64,000 bases of DNA. Source: Chloroflexota bacterium. GTDB lineage: Bacteria > Chloroflexota > Dehalococcoidia > Bin125. A program made the translations under genes and the position numbers. Shown piece by piece: positions 16,057 through 25,349 of this stretch. Within the stretch, counting starts at the first letter, position 1; every line of letters begins with the position of its first letter. The notes beneath the pieces are model-generated. The model was not told where the DNA came from. It saw nothing but the letters and a program-made list of their open reading frames with translations, and did not search any database. The stretch lies in contig QGNQ01000009.1 in NCBI GenBank assembly GCA_003228175.2, forward strand, positions 1-64,000, read 5' to 3'.

Positions 16057-18063
16057 TCACAGAGGCGCTGCCGGCGTGATCTCAACCGGCGGCACGTCCC
16101 CGGCCGGCTCGAAGCCGAACACCTGGCCGTAGAACGACAGCTCCGCCTCCAGCGCCCGCACCCGATTCTCGGCCTGGCGAAAGCCGTGCCGCTCGCCCGC
16201 GAATTCCAAGGACGCCACCGGCACACCGCGCTCCCGCAGCGCCGCGACGATCTGGCGGGTCTGCTCGGGCGGCACCACCCGGTCCTCGCTGCCCTGGAAG
16301 AAAATTATCGGCGTGTTGATCGCCGGCACGTTGTACAGCGGCGACCGCGCGCGATACAGCTCCGGCCGCTCGTGGTACGGCGCCAGCAGCTGATCCAGAT
16401 AGCGCGACTCGAACTTGTGCGTATCCAGCGCCAGCGACTCCATATCGCTGATCCCGTAGTAGCTCGCGCCTGCCGCGAAGACGTTGTGGAAGGTCAGCGC
16501 GGCCAGCGTGGTATATCCGCCCGCGCTGCGTCCCGCGATCGCCAGCCGCCGCCGATCGACATCACCGCGATCGAGCAGATAGCGCGCCGCCGAAATGCAG
16601 TCCTCCACATCCACCAGCCCCCAGCGACCGCGCAGCGCGTTGCGGAACTCGCGGCCGTAGCCGCTGCTACCGCGATAGTTCACATCCACCAGTGCGAAGC
16701 CCCGGCTGGTCCAGAACTGGATCTCCAAGCGCAGCGTGTCGCTCGTTGCGGAGGTCGGCCCGCCGTGACTCCGCACGATCAGCGGCGGCAGCTCGCCTGG
16801 GGGGCCGCGAAAGTGCGGATTCTGCGGTGCGTAGTAGAACCCGTGCGCCGTCGCGTCGTCCGTCGTCGGAAATGTGATCGACTCGGGCGCGGAGATGAAC
16901 GCCGGCGAGACGCGCGCGTCCGCGGCGGGCGGCGGCCGCAGGTCCATAAACCGGCCGCTCCCGTCGAACCCCACCACCGCCGTCGGCCGGTCCGGCGCGC
17001 CTCCCAGGAAGGCCACGCCGCCGCGCGTCGCGTGCACCTGATGGATTTCGCCAAACGGCGCCTCCAGCGTCCGCAGCAGGCCGCTCTCCACACTGAGCAC
17101 CGCCAGCCGCCACGAGCCCGCGTTGGCGAAGCTGCAGATCAAGCGTCGGTCCGAGAGGAATGCGTATGACGAGTCGCCGAAGACCCAGTGTGGGCGCCCG
17201 AAGTCGTGCGGCGACCGATGCACCACCCGCGGCCCCTGACCGGAATCCCGGTACAAGTTCCACCAGCCGGCACGATCGGAGACGAAGAACAGTGTCCCCC
17301 CGGGCGACCAGGCCGGGTGCGCCACCGCCTCCTCCGGCCCGCCCGCCACGCGGGCGCGCTCCTGGATCCCGCCGTTCTCTCGCAGCGAGGCTCGCCACAG
17401 ATCGCTCCGGTCCCAGGGCATGTTCGGATGGTCCCAGCTCAGCCAGGCCAGCTGATCGCCATCCGGACTCAACCGCGGCGCCGCGTAGAAGTCGTTGCCA
17501 GCATACAGCGTCTGGGGCTCCGTCTGCCCGCTGGTCGGCACCGCCACCAGTGATGCCCCCGCCTCGGACCGGTTCCCTGACGCCGCCCCCCGGTGGTCCT
17601 CGCAAACCGCGATCAACCGGCTGCGCTTCGCGTCTACCACCAGATCCGCGTAGCGCCGATCGTCGGGCGGCGTCAACGGTCGCAGCGGATCGCCCGGCGC
17701 CTGCGCATAGATCCGTTGATCCGTCTCATTGACGAAGTAGATCACCCCCGCGTAGACCGTGAAGGCGCCGCCGCCGTACTCGTGCACACGGCTGCGCGCG
17801 CTGTACCCGTCCGGCGTCCGATCGACCACGCGGCCTTCCGCGCCGTACCGTACGATCACCCCGCGGCCACCCTCGTCCGGCCGCGACTCCAGCCAGTAGA
17901 CCCCGGCCATCGGGTCACCGCTCGCGTCGAAAGCGGCGGCATCCGTGGCGATCTCCTGCACTTCCGCCGCCTGCCGCACCACCCGCGCCGCCGTGATCGG
18001 CGAGACCCAGGACCCGTACGGCGCGACCCGCGGCGCGGGCGCCTCGTCCGCCAACGGAGTCAC
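16057..18063 (-). CDS. S9-family (prolyl oligopeptidase-type) serine peptidase
   Basis: A 668-residue S9 peptidase. Residues 1-400 form WD40-like beta-propeller repeats (for example RLSPDGDQLAWLSWDHPNMPW and HPAWSPGGTLFFVSDRAGWWNLY). The C-terminal alpha/beta-hydrolase domain has the nucleophile motif GRSAGGYTTLAAL (Ser), the Asp in QGSEDRVVPPEQ and the His in AGERHGFRQ. These make a complete catalytic triad. No signal peptide is seen. The GTG start overlaps the stop of the peroxiredoxin gene by 4 nt, so the two are translationally coupled. Confidence 0.95.
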   Translation of the reverse strand: MTPLADEAPAPRVAPYGSWVSPITAARVVRQAAEVQEIATDAAAFDASGDPMAGVYWLESRPDEGGRGVIVRYGAEGRVVDRTPDGYSARSRVHEYGGGAFTVYAGVIYFVNETDQRIYAQAPGDPLRPLTPPDDRRYADLVVDAKRSRLIAVCEDHRGAASGNRSEAGASLVAVPTSGQTEPQTLYAGNDFYAAPRLSPDGDQLAWLSWDHPNMPWDRSDLWRASLRENGGIQERARVAGGPEEAVAHPAWSPGGTLFFVSDRAGWWNLYRDSGQGPRVVHRSPHDFGRPHWVFGDSSYAFLSDRRLICSFANAGSWRLAVLSVESGLLRTLEAPFGEIHQVHATRGGVAFLGGAPDRPTAVVGFDGSGRFMDLRPPPAADARVSPAFISAPESITFPTTDDATAHGFYYAPQNPHFRGPPGELPPLIVRSHGGPTSATSDTLRLEIQFWTSRGFALVDVNYRGSSGYGREFRNALRGRWGLVDVEDCISAARYLLDRGDVDRRRLAIAGRSAGGYTTLAALTFHNVFAAGASYYGISDMESLALDTHKFESRYLDQLLAPYHERPELYRARSPLYNVPAINTPIIFFQGSEDRVVPPEQTRQIVAALRERGVPVASLEFAGERHGFRQAENRVRALEAELSFYGQVFGFEPAGDVPPVEITPAAPL

Positions 18064-18527
18064 TTCTCGCCCAGCAGCTCACGACGCAGGCGTGCCACGT
18101 GGCCCTTCGCCCGTACGTTCGCGTAGAGCCGCTCCACCTTGCCCGCCGCGTCCACCACCACGGTCGAGCGAATCAGCCCCTCATATTCGCGACCGTAGTT
18201 CTTCTTCGTTCCCCAGGCGCCGTACTTCTCCGACACCGTGTGGTCCGGGTCTGAGAGCAGGTCGAAAGGCAGGTGGTATTCGGCCTTGAACTGCGCCAGC
18301 TTCTCCACCGGATCCGGACTGATCCCCACGATCGTGAATCCGGCCGCCCGCAGTGGCGCATCCGAATCGCGAAAATCGCAGCTCTCCCCGGTACAGCCCG
18401 GCGTGAACGCTTTCGGATAGAAGTAGAGGATCAACCCACTCCCGGCGTACCCCTTCAGTGCGCGTTTCTCCCCGTCCTGATTGCGCAAGCTGAAGGCGGG
18501 CGCCCTCTTCCCAATCTCGATCGCCAT
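18060..18527 (-). CDS. bcp: Thioredoxin-dependent peroxiredoxin (BCP/PrxQ type)
   Basis: A 155-residue atypical peroxiredoxin: APAFSLRNQDGEKRALKGYAGSGLILYFYPKAFTPGCTGESCDFRD contains the peroxidatic Cys in PGCTGESC plus the resolving Cys five residues later, as in the BCP/PrxQ group. It reduces H2O2 and organic peroxides with thioredoxin. The internal ATG at 18527 is preferred over the track start 18587 since GAGGGGAG lies 5 nt upstream of it and the extra 20 residues are not family-like. It is the first gene of an operon with the S9 peptidase. Confidence 0.93.
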   Translation of the reverse strand: MAIEIGKRAPAFSLRNQDGEKRALKGYAGSGLILYFYPKAFTPGCTGESCDFRDSDAPLRAAGFTIVGISPDPVEKLAQFKAEYHLPFDLLSDPDHTVSEKYGAWGTKKNYGREYEGLIRSTVVVDAAGKVERLYANVRAKGHVARLRRELLGEK

Positions 18528-18720
18528 CGCCACTCCCCTCGAATCTGCGCCGGACTGGTGACGCCGTTCCCGAGCCAGCCCGGCCACGACCTCATGATCC
18601 CGGTTGCATAAAGCGCCCCAAAAACCCGCGTCCCGCGAACCGCCGGTGGACGCAAGGTAAACCCCCAGGGGCCGCTCACACGTACATGACCATAGGGCGA
18701 GTCAGGAGGCAGGACGAGTC

Positions 18721-19107
18721 GTGCGAGTGTATGCGTCACAGGAGAAATGCCCGGTCGCGCGGACCTTAGCCATGATCGGCGATCGTTGGACGATCCTGAT
18801 CTTGCGTGATTTGTTTCGCGGCTACCGGCGCTACAAAGACCTATTGCGATCATTGGAAGGGATCTCCCCGAACTTACTGGCGGAGCGGCTCAAACGCCTG
18901 GAAGAGCACGGGCTCGTAGAGCGGCAGCTGTACTGTCAGCGCCCCCCACGGGGCGACTACCGGCTCACTGTGCGCGGCAAGCGCCTGGCCCCGGTCCTGG
19001 AAGCCATGCGCCAATGGGGCGACGCCTACACCGCCTGCGAGGCGGCGGCCACCGAGGCTGATCTGGCCGCACCCGCGACCGGTGAAGCCCTCCCCCTGCA
19101 CGTGTAG
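18721..19107 (+). CDS. HxlR-family winged-helix transcriptional regulator
   Basis: A 128-residue HxlR-type regulator. The family opening EKCPVARTLAMIGDRWTILILRDLF holds the conserved Cys, followed by the winged helix (YKDLLRSLEGISPNLLAERLKRLEEHGLVERQ) and Y-x-LT-x-G-K (DYRLTVRGKRL). Such regulators often sense electrophiles or redox state through the N-terminal Cys. It is transcribed divergently from the peroxiredoxin gene, so it might regulate that operon; this is inferred from position only. GTG start with AGGAGG somewhat far upstream (~12 nt). Confidence 0.92.
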   Translation: MRVYASQEKCPVARTLAMIGDRWTILILRDLFRGYRRYKDLLRSLEGISPNLLAERLKRLEEHGLVERQLYCQRPPRGDYRLTVRGKRLAPVLEAMRQWGDAYTACEAAATEADLAAPATGEALPLHV

Positions 19108-19233
19108 AGACAGGGCCCGGCCGCCCTCCAAGCCGACGAAGCGTCCGTCTGCCCATCGCTGGGCGGGCGGAACGCCTCCGGCTGCGTCGCTGGCCCGGGC
19201 CCCAGGCCGGGCCGGGCCCAATGACACGGCCTC

Positions 19234-19647
19234 CTAGGCCGGGTGGAACAGGGGGATCGCGACCTCGTCGTGGTCTTCCCACTCCAGCGCCACCCGCTGG
19301 CCCACACGGAGCTGCGCCACCGGGTCGTCCACGCCCACGACGTTGGAGAGGATGCGGAAGCCCTCGTCCAAGTCGATCAGCGCGACCGCGTAGGGCACCT
19401 TCTGTCCAAAGAACGGGTGTCGGCTGAGCTGCACCACGCTGAAGCTATAGATCTCGCCGGCGCCGGCGGAGACCTTCCAGCTGAGCGCGCTGCCCAGACA
19501 GGAGGTGCAGTGCCGCCGCGGGTAGAAGACCACCGCGTCGCAGTCGTCGCAGACCTGGAAGCGCAGTTCGTGCGATTTCGTGGCCTGCCAGAACGGCGCG
19601 GTGTCCGGGTCGGCAAGGCTGGGGAGCGGTCGGGTTGCGTCTGCCAT
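19234..19647 (-). CDS. DUF35 / OB-fold acyl-CoA-associated protein with zinc ribbon
   Basis: A 137-residue protein with the DUF35 layout: an N-terminal helix (APFWQATKSHELRFQVC), a rubredoxin-like zinc ribbon CDDC...CTSC and a C-terminal OB fold (EIYSFSVVQLSRHPFFGQKVPYAVALIDLDEG). DUF35 proteins bind CoA esters and partner thiolase-like enzymes. It follows the thiolase-like gene by 12 nt on the same strand, so the two proteins probably form a complex, as known for ChsH2/Ltp2-type aldolases. Confidence 0.88.
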   Translation of the reverse strand: MADATRPLPSLADPDTAPFWQATKSHELRFQVCDDCDAVVFYPRRHCTSCLGSALSWKVSAGAGEIYSFSVVQLSRHPFFGQKVPYAVALIDLDEGFRILSNVVGVDDPVAQLRVGQRVALEWEDHDEVAIPLFHPA

Positions 19648-19659
19648 CGTCGTCTCTCC

Positions 19660-20847
19660 CTAGTCCCGTGCCAGCAGGATGGTGCCGCCGGAGTGCCGGC
19701 CGGCCAACTGGCCGCCGTTCCCGTGCGCGACGGCCAATTTCGCGCCCTCCACCTGCGACGTGGACTCGCCGCGCAACTGTCGCGCCGCCTCCAGCAGCAG
19801 GAAGATGCCACGCATACCGGGGTGGTTCGAGGATAGGCCGCCACCGTCCGTGTTCAGCGCCGGACCGTTGGGGTTGTCCCAGCGCAGCCGGCCCCCCTCC
19901 ACCCAGGCGCCGCCTTCGCCCTTGGCGCAGAAGCCCAGGTCCTCCAGCAGAATCATGACCGTGATCGAGAACGAGTCGTAGACCATCGCGATGTCAAGCT
20001 CGTCCGGGCGGATGCCCGCCTGACCGAAGGCGATCGGCGCCGATTGCGCGCCCGCGCTGGTCGTGATGTCGCCGCCACTCTGTTGGTATTGCGTGGCCTC
20101 ACCGGCGCCAATAATCCAGACCGGCGGCTTGGCGCAGGTGCGCGCCACCTCCGGTGACGCGATCACGACCGCACCGCCACCGTCCGAGACCATGCAGCAT
20201 TCCAGCAGGCGCAGCGGATCGGCGATCATCCGCGAGGACAGCACGTCATCAATCGTTGTCTCGCGGATGTTTTGGAAGAGCAGGTCCTCCATCGCCTTGA
20301 CCGCCTGCGGGTTGCGCATCGCGTGCGCGCGCGTCGCGGTGGAGATCTCCGCCAGCTGCGCGCTCGTTGTGCCGTACTGGTGCATGTGCCGCCGGGCCGC
20401 CATCGCGTACATCGATATCAGCGTCTGCCCCCAGGGGCCCTCCATGTTCGAGCCCGGGTCCGGCGAACCGCCGCCGACCGCCGTGCCCGTGTGTCGCGAC
20501 GCCGACGCCTGCGTGGAGCCGTAGGTCAGCAATCCGACCTTCGCCCGCCCGGCCGCGATGTCCGTGCGGGCGTGCGCCGCGTGGAACTCGTATGAGGAGC
20601 CACCCACGCCCGTCGTGTCGATCACGGTGGGGTGGATGCCGAAATACTCCGCCACGTTCAGGCCGCTAAAGCCGCCGCCCTCGCCCGCGTCGTAGAGCGC
20701 GTCCACGTCGGACCAGCCCAGTCCGGCGTCGGCCAGCGCCTTGGCGGCGCACTCGGCCTTGATTTGCAGCGGGCTGAGCCCGTCCACCTTGCGTTCGGGC
20801 AATTCGTAGATGCCGACGATGGCCGCGTCGCGCGACTGGGAAGCCAT
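19660..20847 (-). CDS. Thiolase-like (lipid-transfer/Ltp2-type) enzyme lacking the nucleophilic Cys
   Basis: A 395-residue thiolase-fold protein related to SCP-x/lipid-transfer thiolases: AAIVGIYELPERKVDGLSPL at the start and AVAHGNGGQLAGRHSGGTIL near the end (HGNGG, GGR-type His). The place of the nucleophilic Cys reads TTGVGGSSYEFHAAHA, with Ser and no Cys, so classic thiolase chemistry is unlikely. Partnering with the adjacent DUF35 protein is typical of retro-aldolases that cleave steroid-like side chains (Ltp2), which makes a C-C lyase a better guess than thiolase. The substrate is unknown. Confidence 0.85.
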   Translation of the reverse strand: MASQSRDAAIVGIYELPERKVDGLSPLQIKAECAAKALADAGLGWSDVDALYDAGEGGGFSGLNVAEYFGIHPTVIDTTGVGGSSYEFHAAHARTDIAAGRAKVGLLTYGSTQASASRHTGTAVGGGSPDPGSNMEGPWGQTLISMYAMAARRHMHQYGTTSAQLAEISTATRAHAMRNPQAVKAMEDLLFQNIRETTIDDVLSSRMIADPLRLLECCMVSDGGGAVVIASPEVARTCAKPPVWIIGAGEATQYQQSGGDITTSAGAQSAPIAFGQAGIRPDELDIAMVYDSFSITVMILLEDLGFCAKGEGGAWVEGGRLRWDNPNGPALNTDGGGLSSNHPGMRGIFLLLEAARQLRGESTSQVEGAKLAVAHGNGGQLAGRHSGGTILLARD

Positions 20848-20966
20848 AGAGATCCTGTCTGCTAAGTCGTGTGCTGAGAAGTGGGACCGTGGGGGCCCGA
20901 GCCGTCGGCGAGTCTAACGGCTGCCGCCTGAGTGAGAAACCACCCCGCTGGACTTTCCTGCCAGAC

Positions 20967-20990
20967 GGGGCGTCCCAGAGAGGACGCCCC
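20967..20990 (-). terminator. Hairpin downstream of the DUF885 gene
   Basis: GGGGCGTCC and GGACGCCCC form a perfect 9-bp stem with a 6-nt loop, 7 nt beyond the DUF885 stop on the minus strand. No T-tract on either strand; candidate terminator or mRNA 3' stabiliser. Confidence 0.55.
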
Positions 20991-20996
20991 GCGCCG

Positions 20997-22676
20997 CTAC
21001 GACGCCGGCGCCGCCATCTCCCGCTCCAACTGTTCCAGCCCCATCGGCCCCAGCGCCAGCGCCCGGTCGTGGAAGGCCTTCAGCACGAAGCCATCGCCCG
21101 CCGCCGCGCGCGCGTTGTCGCGCGCCCGCAGCCAGGCCCGCTCGCCCACCTTGTAGCTGATCGCTTGCCCCGGCCAGCCCAAGTACCGATCGACCTCGCT
21201 CGCCAGCATGTCGTCGGGGAAGAAGCAGTGCTTGCGCAGAAACGGCAGTGCGAACGACGACTGCCACACCTCGCCCGGTTGATCCAACTCGTCCGCCGGG
21301 ATCGTCAGCCCCAGGTGCAGTCCGATATCCACCACCACGCGCGCCGCGCGCAGGCCCTGACTGCTCAGGTAGCCCAGGTAGTAGTCCGGGTTCTCCAGAT
21401 AGCCCAGCTCCGACATCAGCCGCTCGGCATACAACGCCCAACCCTCGATGTACCCGGAGGTGCCCGCCATCAAGCGCTGGTAGCGGGTCAGCGCCTCGCC
21501 CTGATAGCGCGTGATCGCGATCTGCAAGTGGTGACCGGGCACCCCCTCGTGGTAGGCCACCGAGAGCTCCGCCCAGAGCGGGAACCGCGTCCGACCGCCG
21601 GTGGGGTACCACGTGCGCCCCGGTCGAGAAAAATCCTCGCTGGGGCCCGTGTAGTACATCGCCAGCGCTCCGCCCGGTGGCGCGATCATCGCTTCCACGC
21701 TGCGCACCGGCTGCGGGATCGCGAAGTGCGTTTCGCCCAACTCCCCGATCGTGCGGTCCTGCACGTCCTGCATCCATTGCCGAAACGGCTCCTCGCCCTC
21801 AATCGCGCGCGCCGGGTCCGTGTCGAGCCGTTGCACCGCCTCCGCCAGGCTGCCGCCCGGCACGATCCGCGCCGCCGTCTTGGCCATCTCAGCCCGGATC
21901 CGACGCAGCTCCTCCCAGCCCCAGGCGTACGTCTCCTGCAAATCCAAGGCCAGGCCCGTGAACACCCGCGACCGCAACGCGTAGCGCTCTGCCCCCACCC
22001 CGTCCTCGGCGCTCGCGTGTGGCAGGTACGACGACTCCAGATACGCGGCCCAACCGTCGTAGGCGGCCGCCGCGGCCAGCGCTGCGTCCCGCAACCGCGT
22101 CGACAGCGCGCCCTCCCTCGGCGCTGCCGGCTTCGCGATCAGCGTCGCGAAGAAGCTGGGGCGCCCTCCCGCCGTGCCCGCCCAGGTGCGTGCCTGCTGG
22201 ACCGTCGCCCGCACCTGCCGCGTGGCCACGACACGCCCGTCCCCGCGTCCCGCCTCCAGCGAGGCCTGCATCCCCCGTAGCGCCTCCGGCACGCCCTCCA
22301 GCCGCGCCGCGATGTTCTCCCAGTCGCCCGCGCTTGCGACCGGCATCAGGTCGAACGCGCCGCGCAGCCGCTGCATCGGGGAGGCGATGATGTTGAGGTC
22401 CATCGAATGCTCCCCCGCCGCGTACAGCTCCGCACTCAGCAGTAGACGCTCCGCCATCACGTCACGCGCCAGCCGATCGCGTCCGGATTCCGCCGGGGCC
22501 GCGTTGAGTTCGCGCAGCGTCGACGCGTCCAGCGCCGCGCGCGCCTGCGCCCCGTCCGGGGAGTAGTCCGTCACCTCATGGTCGTGGCCGGGCACGCCCA
22601 TGCTGGTCGCCGCCAGCGGATCCAGGGCGGCCACGCGGTCCACATAGTCGTGCGCGATCTCGTGCAGGGTCGGCAT
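20997..22676 (-). CDS. DUF885 family protein (putative metallopeptidase-like)
   Basis: A 559-residue DUF885 protein. The diagnostic motif SVAYHEGVPGHHLQ near residue 365 is a zinc-peptidase-like HExxxHH pattern, followed by EGWALYAERLMSELGY, also conserved in the family. The N-terminus (HEIAHDYVDRVAALDPLAATSMGVPGHD) fits as well. No signal peptide is evident, so it is predicted cytoplasmic. Members are thought to act as carboxypeptidase-like enzymes, but the function is not firmly established. An AAGGAG site lies before the ATG. Confidence 0.9.
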   Translation of the reverse strand: MPTLHEIAHDYVDRVAALDPLAATSMGVPGHDHEVTDYSPDGAQARAALDASTLRELNAAPAESGRDRLARDVMAERLLLSAELYAAGEHSMDLNIIASPMQRLRGAFDLMPVASAGDWENIAARLEGVPEALRGMQASLEAGRGDGRVVATRQVRATVQQARTWAGTAGGRPSFFATLIAKPAAPREGALSTRLRDAALAAAAAYDGWAAYLESSYLPHASAEDGVGAERYALRSRVFTGLALDLQETYAWGWEELRRIRAEMAKTAARIVPGGSLAEAVQRLDTDPARAIEGEEPFRQWMQDVQDRTIGELGETHFAIPQPVRSVEAMIAPPGGALAMYYTGPSEDFSRPGRTWYPTGGRTRFPLWAELSVAYHEGVPGHHLQIAITRYQGEALTRYQRLMAGTSGYIEGWALYAERLMSELGYLENPDYYLGYLSSQGLRAARVVVDIGLHLGLTIPADELDQPGEVWQSSFALPFLRKHCFFPDDMLASEVDRYLGWPGQAISYKVGERAWLRARDNARAAAGDGFVLKAFHDRALALGPMGLEQLEREMAAPAS

Positions 22677-22827
22677 AGCAGGACTCCTTCCGGAAACGAC
22701 CCTACTTGGCCCCGGCCGGCGGCTCAGTCGTCCGTCGAACCAAGCGCAGCCGCCCGCCGATCAGCCGCTTGCTGCACGACAGCCGCGCCCACCCAACCGC
22801 GCCCGCCTCAGCGACCCTCGATCCTCC

Positions 22828-22833
22828 TAGACT
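22828..22833 (+). promoter_or_regulatory. -10 element TAGACT before an acyl-CoA dehydrogenase gene
   Basis: TAGACT matches the TANNNT box seen throughout the window. It lies 22 nt before ATG 22856, leaving a short leader that contains the AGGAGG ribosome site. Confidence 0.45.
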
Positions 22834-22855
22834 TCCCACGACGCAGGAGGCCCCG

Positions 22856-24061
22856 ATGCGACCCGCTTCGCCCGAAGAACGACGCCTCCTGCGCGACACC
22901 CTGCATCGCTTCGTTCGCCGCGAACTCTGGCAGCAGGAGAAACGGCTCGAGAGCAACGCCTTCGCCCTGCCCGCCGATGTCTCCGCGACGCTGTCCGCGA
23001 AGGTCGAATCGATGGGGCTCGCACTGCTGCGCGAGCCGGAGGCGCTGGGCGGCCCCCCGCTCGACGGCGCCACGCGCGCCCTACTCATCGAGGAGCTGTC
23101 GCAGCACCGCGCCGGCGTGCTCGCCCCCGGCTACGGACTCTTCGGCCCGGAAGTCCCGCCCGCGCTCTACGGCGCGACGCCCGAGCAGCAGCAGCGCTTC
23201 CTGCTGCCGCTCTTGCGCGGTCAGCGGCGTTGTTTCACCGCCCTGCACGAGCCGTGGGCGGACGCGGCGCAGGACGGCATCCGCATCCGCGCCCGTCGCA
23301 CCGCGGAGGGCTGGATGCTGGACGGCACCAAGCTCTTCGTCGCCGGGGCCGGGCCCAACGCCGGCGGCGCGGACTTCGGCGTCGTGCATGCGCGGGCCGA
23401 AAGCGAGACCGGCGAGCCGCTCGGCGCCGTGCGCTTGCTTGTCGAAACGACGCGCGTCGGGTTCCAGCGCTGGCGCCCATATCCCACGCTGGCTGTCGGG
23501 CGCGACACCCAGGAGCTGAATCTGAGCAACCTCCGCCTCCCGGCGGAGAACCAGCTCGCATCGAACGACGCGGCGACCGCGGCACACACACGGCACGACA
23601 TCTTCGTCGCCGCCCAACTGGCCGGGGTGGGGCGAGCGGCCCTCGCGATCATGCGCGCCCGCCTGCGAAGCGCCCCGATCGGTGGGAGCGCGGAGGCGGA
23701 TCGCTGGGCGCTTGCGGACTGCGACGTCGCCCTGTCTGCCGCCAGCGCGTTCACACAGGCCGTCGCCATCAGCGCCCCCTGGGCGGCCCAGGAGGCCTCT
23801 GACGAGGACACAGACGCGACGCGCGCACCCGCCGCCCCCTGGGGGGCCGAACAAGTCGCCGGGGCGCGCCTCGCGGTACAAGACGCGGCCGGCCGAGCCG
23901 TGGATGCCGCGATCACGGCCATGGGGCCCGCCGGCGTCAGCACGGACCTGCCGCTGGAACGCTGGTGGCGAGAGCTCCGCGTGATGCGTGAATCGGACGG
24001 CGGCCCGGCCCGATTGCGCGCCGCCACGGCCGATCGATTGCTGACGGACTTCGGCCCCTAA
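22856..24061 (+). CDS. Acyl-CoA dehydrogenase-family protein
   Basis: A 401-residue acyl-CoA dehydrogenase-fold flavoprotein. It has the helical N-terminus (LLRDTLHRFVRRELWQQEKRL), a middle beta domain (GIRIRARRTAEGWMLDGTKLFVAGAGPNAG) and the C-terminal helical bundle ending AITAMGPAGVSTDLPLERWWRELRVMRESDG. The start at ATG 22856 is set by AGGAGG 5 nt upstream; the track start at 22706 is non-conserved. The catalytic base is not obvious, so the substrate and even activity are open. It has a divergent promoter region with DUF885. Confidence 0.88.
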   Translation: MRPASPEERRLLRDTLHRFVRRELWQQEKRLESNAFALPADVSATLSAKVESMGLALLREPEALGGPPLDGATRALLIEELSQHRAGVLAPGYGLFGPEVPPALYGATPEQQQRFLLPLLRGQRRCFTALHEPWADAAQDGIRIRARRTAEGWMLDGTKLFVAGAGPNAGGADFGVVHARAESETGEPLGAVRLLVETTRVGFQRWRPYPTLAVGRDTQELNLSNLRLPAENQLASNDAATAAHTRHDIFVAAQLAGVGRAALAIMRARLRSAPIGGSAEADRWALADCDVALSAASAFTQAVAISAPWAAQEASDEDTDATRAPAAPWGAEQVAGARLAVQDAAGRAVDAAITAMGPAGVSTDLPLERWWRELRVMRESDGGPARLRAATADRLLTDFGP

Positions 24062-24175
24062 CCCTCCGCGTGACCCCGTCCGCGCCCCTGTCCGTCGCGC
24101 CACGCGGCCCGATGATCCTGTGAGCGCCGGCGACCGTCTCAGCCCCCGCCCGGCATCGCTCGGCAGGAGAGCTTC

Positions 24176-25303
24176 GTGGCGTTTCTTCCGGACCATGCGT
24201 CGATCAGTCCGTTGGGCGATCGCATCCAACGCGACGACCAGCGCCCGTCCTGCGCCCTGGACTGGGACACCCGCTGGAACCTGCGCATCGTTGATGCCAA
24301 CGCCGTCCACGGCGAGGGGCTGCCGCGCGGCGCCCTGCAGGCGATCGACGCGCCCCAGATGATCGATCTCAGCGCCGTCGGCGCGGACCTCCTGCCCAAC
24401 TCGCCCATCGCCCGCGTGCGGCACGGCGGCAAAGTCGCGGCCTTTCCCCTGCAAGTGCTCGCCTGGCATCGCGCCTGCAACGCGGAGCTGGGCGGCCAGC
24501 CGGTCCTGGTCCTGTTCTGCCCGCTCTCCGACCGTGTGGAGGCCTACAGCCGCACACTGAACGGCCAGGCCCTGCACTTCTCCGCCTCCGGTCTCGTGCA
24601 TCGCGGCGCGTCATTGTTCTACGACACGGAAACGCAGAGCCTCTGGCGGCTATTCGATGGCAAGTGCATCGTTGGCGAGTACGTCGGCGCGCAGTTGGAA
24701 CGCCTGCCCCTACTGCGCGGCTCTTGGAGCGAGTTCCAGCGCCAATACCCGCAAGCGCAAGCCCTCTCCCGCCAGACCGGCTTCCTGCGCGACTACGACC
24801 GCTCGCCCCTGCCCGATTACGACCGCGGCTCCGCCGCCGCCACGCTGCTCGATGCACCCGATCGCCGCTTGCCCGCGCTGGAACGCGTGATCGCCGTGCA
24901 GTCGCCCAACGAACTCACGGTCTACCCCATTGCCGCATTGGAGAATCGTCGCGTCTACGAAGACCAGCGGGGCGCCGATGCCTTCGTCGTCCTCTGGACG
25001 CCCGGCACCGTCTCGGTCCTGAATCACGAGGTTCTAGCCAACGCCCGCGATGTCGGCACCGCCGCCGCCTTCAAGCGCCCTGCCGTCAACGGGCGCTTGC
25101 TCTCGTTGCGCCCACACCCCACCGAGCCCCAGCAGTTCGTCGACGCCGAAACGCAGAGCAGCTGGAACGTCTTCGGCGCCGCCGTTGATGGGCCCTTGGC
25201 CGGCAAAGCCCTGCCCGCCGCCTCGTTCGAGACATCGTTCTGGTTCGCCCTGGCGGCCGCGCGGCCCCAGGCATCGCCCCAACCGCGCCTGCGCGCCGCC
25301 TAG
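24176..25303 (+). CDS. DUF3179 domain-containing protein
   Basis: A 375-residue DUF3179 protein. Family-type segments are FLPDHASISPLGD..., the repeated GGKVAAFPLQVLAWHRACNAELGG and VLVLFCPLSDRVEAYSR (FCPLS motif), SASGLVHRGASLFYDTETQSLW and TGFLRDYDRSPLPDYD. The function is unknown. No clear signal peptide is visible, although many relatives are exported. GTG start with GGAGAG 6 nt upstream. It is separated from the upstream acyl-CoA dehydrogenase by 114 nt. Confidence 0.85.
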   Translation: MAFLPDHASISPLGDRIQRDDQRPSCALDWDTRWNLRIVDANAVHGEGLPRGALQAIDAPQMIDLSAVGADLLPNSPIARVRHGGKVAAFPLQVLAWHRACNAELGGQPVLVLFCPLSDRVEAYSRTLNGQALHFSASGLVHRGASLFYDTETQSLWRLFDGKCIVGEYVGAQLERLPLLRGSWSEFQRQYPQAQALSRQTGFLRDYDRSPLPDYDRGSAAATLLDAPDRRLPALERVIAVQSPNELTVYPIAALENRRVYEDQRGADAFVVLWTPGTVSVLNHEVLANARDVGTAAAFKRPAVNGRLLSLRPHPTEPQQFVDAETQSSWNVFGAAVDGPLAGKALPAASFETSFWFALAAARPQASPQPRLRAA

Positions 25304-25349
25304 CAGCCCGCCTCCGGTCCCCACAACCCGCATCACGACGCCCGAGCGC

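Noticed and set aside
18360-18400. Possible second selenoprotein (peroxiredoxin active site)
   Set aside because: The peroxidatic position in PGCTGESC is an ordinary Cys codon; no other gene in the window showed an in-frame TGA joining two conserved parts.
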